From an uncultured Lachnospiraceae bacterium (lineage in GTDB: Bacteria; Bacillota; Clostridia; Lachnospirales; Lachnospiraceae), in the NCBI GenBank assembly GCA_949840805.1, contig CATKXR010000007.1, positions 1 to 64,000 of the forward strand: DNA of 64,000 bases, in the 5' to 3' direction. A model generated the notes under the pieces. That model was not told the origin of the DNA. It made no database searches and saw only the letters and a list, made by a program, of their open reading frames with translations. Position numbers and translations under genes: made by a program. Each line of letters opens with the position of its first letter. Position 1 is the first letter of the stretch. Below, piece by piece: positions 59,547 through 64,000 of the stretch.

Positions 59547-60440
59547 ATGATCGGAAAGAAAAAAGCCGCCAATGCGGAATTGAATGAAAAGACAGATATC
59601 AAGACTCCGGTCTCGGAGATGGTGCGGAAATTCAAAAAGCAGAAGAATTCCGTGATCGCTCTTTGGTTTATTTTATTTTTGGTGTTTTTGGCGTTTTTCG
59701 GTGAGTTCATTGCTCCCTTTAAGATCAACGAATATGATTACAGCGCCATCCTTCAGGGACCCAATGCCGCCCACTGGTTCGGCACGGATGAATTCGGAAG
59801 AGATTTGTTCTCCAGGATTATCAGCGGGACCAAGATCTCTCTGGCCGTGGGGCTTTCCGCGGTGTCGGTCGGGGCGGTCTGCGGCACGGTCCTGGGACTG
59901 CTCGGAGGATATTACAGAGGGATTGTGGACGCGGTTATCATGAGGATCTGTGATGTATTGTTTGCTTTCCCGGGCATTATCCTGGCCATTGCCATTGTGG
60001 CCATTTTGGGAAGCGGGATCGGGAATGTGGTGATTGCCGTCTCTGTGTTCTCCACGCCTACCTTTGCCCGCCTGGTGCGGAGCCGCACCCTGGCTTTGAA
60101 AAATTCGGTGTTTGTCCAGGCGGCGAAGAACCTGGGGGCTTCGGATGCCAGGATTTTGTTCCGCCATATTCTGCCGGGGGCCGTGCCGGAGATCATCGTG
60201 CAGTTTACCATGTCGGTCGGTTCGTCCATCCTGACGGCTTCTTCTTTAAGCTTTCTGGGCATGGGGGCGCAGCCGCCCACGCCGGAGTGGGGACTGCTTC
60301 TGGCCAACGGGCGGAATTATATGATGACCAGCATGCATTGTACCGTATTCCCGGGACTTGCCATCTTCCTGACCGTGTTAAGCTTCAATATCCTTGGAGA
60401 CGGGCTTCGGGACGCGCTTGACCCGAAACTGACGGATTAA
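59547..60440 (+). CDS. Peptide ABC transporter permease DppC type
   Basis: A 297-aa second permease. The DppC features are a charged cytoplasmic N-terminus, one membrane segment near residue 35-55, HWFGTDEFGRDLFSRIISGT (residues about 74-93), and the EAA loop QAAKNLGASDARILFRHILPGAVPEII (in parts). AGGAGGG precedes the ATG, 12 bp after dppB. Confidence 0.94.
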   Translation: MIGKKKAANAELNEKTDIKTPVSEMVRKFKKQKNSVIALWFILFLVFLAFFGEFIAPFKINEYDYSAILQGPNAAHWFGTDEFGRDLFSRIISGTKISLAVGLSAVSVGAVCGTVLGLLGGYYRGIVDAVIMRICDVLFAFPGIILAIAIVAILGSGIGNVVIAVSVFSTPTFARLVRSRTLALKNSVFVQAAKNLGASDARILFRHILPGAVPEIIVQFTMSVGSSILTASSLSFLGMGAQPPTPEWGLLLANGRNYMMTSMHCTVFPGLAIFLTVLSFNILGDGLRDALDPKLTD

Positions 60441-60471
60441 GGCAGTGACTGAGAGAGGAGAAAGGGAGCAG

Positions 60472-61461
60472 ATGGAAGATAACAGAAAGAATATATTGGA
60501 AGTAAAAAACCTCCATACTTATTTTTACACGGACAGCGGAGTGGTGAAATCCGTGGACGGAGTGGATTTTGAACTGAAGGAAGGAGCTACTTTAGGGATC
60601 GTGGGAGAATCCGGAAGCGGAAAGAGCGTGACTTCCCTCTCGGTGATGGGGCTTTTAGCAGGAACTACCGGAAAGATCGTGGAGGGCGAGATCCTGCTGG
60701 AAGGGAAGGATATCGCCCATATCAGCGAGGAGGAGAAGAGGAAGCTGCGGGGCAGCCAGATCTCCATGATTTTCCAGGAACCCATGACCAGCTTAAATCC
60801 GGTTATGAAGATCGGTAAACAGCTTACAGAGTGTATTTTACAGCATCAGGACATCTCTAAGGAAGAGGCATATCAGAAGGCGGAGGATATGCTGCGCAAA
60901 ACAGGGGTGCCGCGGGTGAAGCATATGATGAAGGAGTATCCCTTCCAGCTTTCCGGCGGGCAGAGGCAGAGGGTGATGATCGCCATGGCCCTGGTGTGCC
61001 GCCCGAAAATCCTGATTGCCGATGAGCCTACCACGGCCCTGGATGTGACTATCCAGGCCCAGATTCTGGATTTGATGAATGAGTTGAAAAAGGATATCGG
61101 CACTTCGACTTTGTTTATCACCCATGACCTGGGAGTGGTGGCGGAAGTCTGCGATGAGGTGGTGGTCATGTATTGCGGCCGGGTAGTGGAAAAGGCGGAT
61201 GTCCGCAAATTGTTTGCCCGCCCTTCCCATCCTTATACCATCGGGCTTTTGAATTCCATTCCCAAGCTTGGGGAGGCAGTGGAGGAGCTGGAGGCGATTC
61301 CCGGCAATGTCCCCAACCCCAAGTATATGCCTAGGGGCTGCAAGTTTGCACCCCGGTGCAGCAGGGCGTTTGACAGATGCCAGGAGGAGGAGCCGGGCTT
61401 TTATGAAGTGGAAGACGGCCATCTGTGCCGGTGCTGGCTTTGTGAGAAAGGGGGCGTTTAA
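60472..61461 (+). CDS. Peptide ABC transporter ATPase DppD type
   Basis: A 329-aa ATPase. Walker A GESGSGKS is near residue 45, the signature LSGGQRQRVMIAMAL near residue 160 and Walker B LIADEPTTALD near residue 180. The C-terminal oligopeptide-type extension has PNPKYMPRGCKFAPRCSRAFDRC (in parts), with Cys residues that bind a cofactor or Fe-S cluster in this family. The ATG at 60472 follows AAAGGGAG; a GTG at 60445 is upstream but weaker. It powers the importer together with the next ATPase. Confidence 0.94.
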   Translation: MEDNRKNILEVKNLHTYFYTDSGVVKSVDGVDFELKEGATLGIVGESGSGKSVTSLSVMGLLAGTTGKIVEGEILLEGKDIAHISEEEKRKLRGSQISMIFQEPMTSLNPVMKIGKQLTECILQHQDISKEEAYQKAEDMLRKTGVPRVKHMMKEYPFQLSGGQRQRVMIAMALVCRPKILIADEPTTALDVTIQAQILDLMNELKKDIGTSTLFITHDLGVVAEVCDEVVVMYCGRVVEKADVRKLFARPSHPYTIGLLNSIPKLGEAVEELEAIPGNVPNPKYMPRGCKFAPRCSRAFDRCQEEEPGFYEVEDGHLCRCWLCEKGGV

Positions 61462-61462
61462 C

Positions 61463-62455
61463 ATGGCAAATGCAGCGGATTGCTTACTGCATGTGGAGGA
61501 TATGAAAATCTATTACCCGGTGGCAGGAAAGCGGCTGGGTACGACGGATTATGTGAAAGCAGTGGACGGGGTTTCTTTTGAGGTCAGGCGGGGTGAGGTG
61601 TTTGGCATTGTAGGAGAGTCAGGCTGCGGCAAATCCACCCTGGGCCGGGGAATCTGTAAGCTGGAAAAGCCGACAGGAGGCAAGGTTGTTCTTGACGGGG
61701 AGGATATCTCGGGCTATAATGACAACCAGATGCGCCCGGTCCGCAAAAAGGTCCAGATGGTATTTCAGGATCCTTATGCGTCTTTGAATCCCAGGATGTC
61801 AATATTTGACATTATTGCGGAGCCGCTGATCATTCATAAGCTGGCTAAGGATAAGAAGGAGATGGAGGAAAAGGTCCTGGATCTTCTTCGGAAGGTGGGG
61901 CTGGACGATTATCACGCCAACCGTTATCCTCATGAGTTTTCCGGGGGACAGAGGCAGAGAATCGGAATCGCCAGGGCTTTGGCGGTGCAGCCGTCTTTGA
62001 TTATCGCCGATGAGCCGGTGTCGGCCCTGGATGTGTCCATCCAGGCCCAGGTGCTGAACCTGATGAACCAGCTCAAGAAGGATTTTAACCTTACCTATAT
62101 TTTTGTGGCCCATGACCTGAGTGTGGTGGAGCATATCAGCGACCGGGTGGGCGTCATGTATCTGGGGAATTTTGTGGAGGTGGGAAATAAGGAAAGCTTA
62201 TACCGCAAGCCCCTTCACCCGTACACCCAGGCGCTTTTGTCGGCGGTTCCGGTGCCGGACCCTACGGCTAAGAAGGAGAGGATGATCCTGGAGGGAAATA
62301 TCCCGTCTCCTCTTAACCCGCCTAAGGGGTGCAAGTTCCATACCCGGTGCCCGAAGGCCATGGGGTGCTGCAAGGCAGAGGCGCCAAAGCGGTACCAGGT
62401 CAGCGACGACCATTATGTATATTGCCACCTATATGACGATGTAAACAACCAATAA
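61463..62455 (+). CDS. Peptide ABC transporter ATPase DppF type
   Basis: A 330-aa partner ATPase. Walker A GESGCGKS, signature [16 protein letters not shown], Walker [13 protein letters not shown], and the oligopeptide C-terminal extension [16 protein letters not shown]. The ATG at 61463 starts right after dppD (AAGGGGGCG precedes it). An inverted repeat (ATACTCCCGGAAT/ATTTCGGGGGTAT, 62468-62502) without T-run follows before dppA. Confidence 0.94.
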   Translation: MANAADCLLHVEDMKIYYPVAGKRLGTTDYVKAVDGVSFEVRRGEVFGIVGESGCGKSTLGRGICKLEKPTGGKVVLDGEDISGYNDNQMRPVRKKVQMVFQDPYASLNPRMSIFDIIAEPLIIHKLAKDKKEMEEKVLDLLRKVGLDDYHANRYPHEFSGGQRQRIGIARALAVQPSLIIADEPVSALDVSIQAQVLNLMNQLKKDFNLTYIFVAHDLSVVEHISDRVGVMYLGNFVEVGNKESLYRKPLHPYTQALLSAVPVPDPTAKKERMILEGNIPSPLNPPKGCKFHTRCPKAMGCCKAEAPKRYQVSDDHYVYCHLYDDVNNQ

Positions 62456-62466
62456 GTTACGATCAG

Positions 62467-62505
62467 GATACTCCCGGAATCTTAGAGCAGGATTTCGGGG
62501 GTATC
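62467..62505 (+). other. Inverted repeat between dppF and dppA
   Basis: GATACTCCCGGAAT and ATTTCGGGGGTATC pair with one mismatch. There is no T-run, so it is more likely a stabilising or attenuating hairpin than a strong terminator. Confidence 0.55.
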
Positions 62506-62534
62506 TATGACGAAAGGGGAGAATTGTCTTTGCC

Positions 62535-63335
62535 ATGAAGATTTTTATCAGTGCGGATATCGAAGGCTGCGCCGGGCTGGCCCTTCCGGCGGAAACCCAT
62601 AAACAGGAAGCCGTGTACCAGGCTTTTGCCCGGGAGATGACAAGGGAAGTATTGGCGGCCTGTGAGGCGGCCAGGGAAATGGGGGCGACGGATATTGTGG
62701 TGAAGGACGGCCATGGGGACGCATCGAATATCGACCCGCTTGAGATGCCGGATTATGTGAGGCTGATCCGGGGGAAAAGCGGCCATCCTTATAATATGAT
62801 GTGGGGGCTGGATGAAAGCTTTGACGGTGTTTTGTATATTGGATACCATGCGCCGGCCGGGAACCCGGAGTTTTCCATCAGCCATACTTCTACCGGCAAC
62901 AGTTTGTATATCCGCCTGAACGGGGAGTGTATGAGCGAGTTTATGCTGAACACATATACGGCTGCCAGCCTGGGGGTGCCGGTGCTTTTTCTGTCCGGGG
63001 ATGAGGCTGTCTGCCGTCTGGCCAAGGCCCAGGTGCCGGAGATGGAGACTGTGGCGACAAAAAGAGGGACAGGAGGGGCAACCGTCTGCGAGCCTTCGGG
63101 GGCCGTTCTGGAGGGAATCCGCGCAGGGGTGAAAAAGGCCCTCCGGGGGGATCTTTCCAGGTGCAGGGTTAAGCTGCCGGAAAAGTTTGTCTATGAAGTG
63201 ACCTTTAAGGACTGGAAAAAGGCGTATCAGATGTCTTTTTATCCGGGGATGGAGAAGGTAGATACCTTTACCGACCGGCTGACGGCCGGAAGGTGGATGG
63301 ATGTGGTGACGGCCCACTGCTTTGTGGTGTATTAA
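62535..63335 (+). CDS. dppA: D-aminopeptidase DppA, family M55
   Basis: A 266-aa zinc D-aminopeptidase of family M55. Metal ligands by pattern: Asp8 and Glu10 (SADIEG), His60 (KDGHGD) and His105 (GYHAPAG), with Glu131/Glu135 beyond, spacing that matches the known Bacillus enzyme closely. It removes D-amino acids, such as D-alanine, from short peptides. The length is about 270, as usual. AAGGGGAG lies before the ATG. Its place after the peptide importer indicates that imported D-peptides (for example wall-derived D-Ala-D-Ala) are cut in the cytoplasm. Confidence 0.94.
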   Translation: MKIFISADIEGCAGLALPAETHKQEAVYQAFAREMTREVLAACEAAREMGATDIVVKDGHGDASNIDPLEMPDYVRLIRGKSGHPYNMMWGLDESFDGVLYIGYHAPAGNPEFSISHTSTGNSLYIRLNGECMSEFMLNTYTAASLGVPVLFLSGDEAVCRLAKAQVPEMETVATKRGTGGATVCEPSGAVLEGIRAGVKKALRGDLSRCRVKLPEKFVYEVTFKDWKKAYQMSFYPGMEKVDTFTDRLTAGRWMDVVTAHCFVVY

Positions 63336-63380
63336 ATATAGCCGGGATAAGAAAGAATGGAATAAAGGAGACTTTTGATC

Positions 63381-64000
63381 ATGGATATGCAGATGTTTGG
63401 CCGGATTTCGGATGCGTTTGGTCCGAGTGGATTTGAGGAGGATGTGATTCGTGTCATTGCGGGATATTGTAAAGAGTATCACGTGGAAAATGACGGGATG
63501 AACAACCTGTATGTCAGGATGCCGGGAGCGGACGGGAATAAGCCGGTGATCCAACTGGATGCCCACACGGACGAGTGCGGCTTTATGGTGCAGGCCATTC
63601 ACGATAACGGGGTTCTTGGGATTCTTATGCTGGGAGGGTTTTCACTCAGCAACATCCCGGCTCATACGGTGATGATCCGGACAAGGAGCGGGAAGATGGT
63701 CCGGGGGATCATCACTTCCAAACCGGTTCATTTTATGAACGAAAAAGAGCGGGCTTCCCAGGAACTTGATATTGAGAGGATCTATGTGGATATCGGCGCC
63801 ACCAGCAGGCAGGAGGTGGAAGAGGTATTCGGGATTTCCATCGGGGATCCCATGGTGCCGGAAGTGTCTTTTTCCTATGATGAGGAACATGAGATCTGCC
63901 TGGGGAAGGCTTTTGACAACCGGGCCGGGTGCGCCTGCATTGTGGATACCATGAAGCAGTTGTTTGGGGAGCGGGAGAAGCTTTCGGTGCAGGTAGTAGG
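63381..64000 (+). CDS. M42 family aminopeptidase, incomplete at window end
   Basis: The first 206 residues of an M42 (glutamyl/leucyl aminopeptidase or endoglucanase-annotated FrvX type) peptidase; the gene runs off the window. The N-terminal DAFGPSGFEEDV motif, the metal-binding His in LDAHTDECGFMV (about residue 66) and the DNRAGC motif with its Asp (about residue 182) are present. AAAGGAG lies 10 nt before the ATG at 63381. It follows dppA by 45 bp and probably completes peptide breakdown in the same transcript. Confidence 0.9.
   Translation, partial: MDMQMFGRISDAFGPSGFEEDVIRVIAGYCKEYHVENDGMNNLYVRMPGADGNKPVIQLDAHTDECGFMVQAIHDNGVLGILMLGGFSLSNIPAHTVMIRTRSGKMVRGIITSKPVHFMNEKERASQELDIERIYVDIGATSRQEVEEVFGISIGDPMVPEVSFSYDEEHEICLGKAFDNRAGCACIVDTMKQLFGEREKLSVQVV

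Noticed and set aside
62505-63602. 365-codon minus-strand frame
   Set aside because: Shadow of dppA and the M42 gene, both with catalytic motifs on the plus strand.

Overview
The window looks like a chromosomal segment of a flagellated, spore-former-type member of the Lachnospiraceae (Clostridia). The evidence is Gram-positive style AAGGAGG ribosome binding sites, sigma-A promoters, a lysine riboswitch before dapA, FliY in place of FliN, CheC/CheD/CheV, a sigma-D type flagellar sigma factor, and lipoprotein-type ABC binding proteins. The genus assignment is inference. No rRNA, tRNA or CRISPR was seen.

Layout. (1) 1-0.9 kb: a small unknown gene and a decayed gene remnant, probably mobile-element debris. 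(2) 0.9-8.4 kb: an AT-rich sugar locus with a LacI-type regulator, an extracellular-binding-protein ABC importer (binding protein and two permeases, no ATPase), a cytoplasmic GH32 fructosidase and a cytoplasmic GH91 protein of the inulin fructotransferase / difructose-anhydride family. It reads as a pathway that imports difructose anhydride III (or a related inulin-derived dianhydride), opens it to inulobiose with GH91, and cleaves that to fructose with GH32. A near-consensus promoter with two LacI-type operators precedes it. (3) 8.4-9.8 kb: remnants and two small unknown genes. (4) 9.8-24.2 kb: housekeeping genes yigZ, typA, an SSB-like protein, a CobO-like protein with a degenerate P-loop, dapA (lysine riboswitch) and dapB, a small lipoprotein, an Rpn/PD-(D/E)XK-like protein, then purC-purF-purB-purA.

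(5) 24.3-51.5 kb: a FliD-like gene with a sigma-D type -10 element, then one long flagellar/chemotaxis gene cluster: flgB-fliE-fliF-fliG-fliH-fliI-fliJ-fliK-flgD-(TIGR02530)-flgE-flbD-motA-motB-fliM-cheY-flgC-fliY-fliO-fliP-fliQ-fliR-flhB-flhA-fliA-two FlgF/FlgG-type rod genes-cheC-cheD-cheV, ended by a strong terminator. flgC has been moved away from flgB, and fliL, flhF, flhG, cheA, cheW, cheB and cheR are not in the window.

(6) 51.5-64 kb: a cell-wall-binding-repeat protein, then a D-amino-acid/D-peptide neighbourhood: class IV (D-amino acid) aminotransferase, DmpA-type P1 aminopeptidase, a divergent AAA+ regulator that resembles sigma-54 activators but has lost their key motifs, and a dpp-type operon (binding protein, two permeases, two ATPases) followed by DppA D-aminopeptidase and an M42 aminopeptidase that runs off the window end.

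The two most interesting units are the GH91/GH32 difructose-anhydride locus, which differs in base composition from its surroundings, and the D-peptide salvage island with its degenerate enhancer-binding-protein-like regulator. Most start sites were reassigned from the longest open frame to the codon with a properly spaced ribosome binding site.
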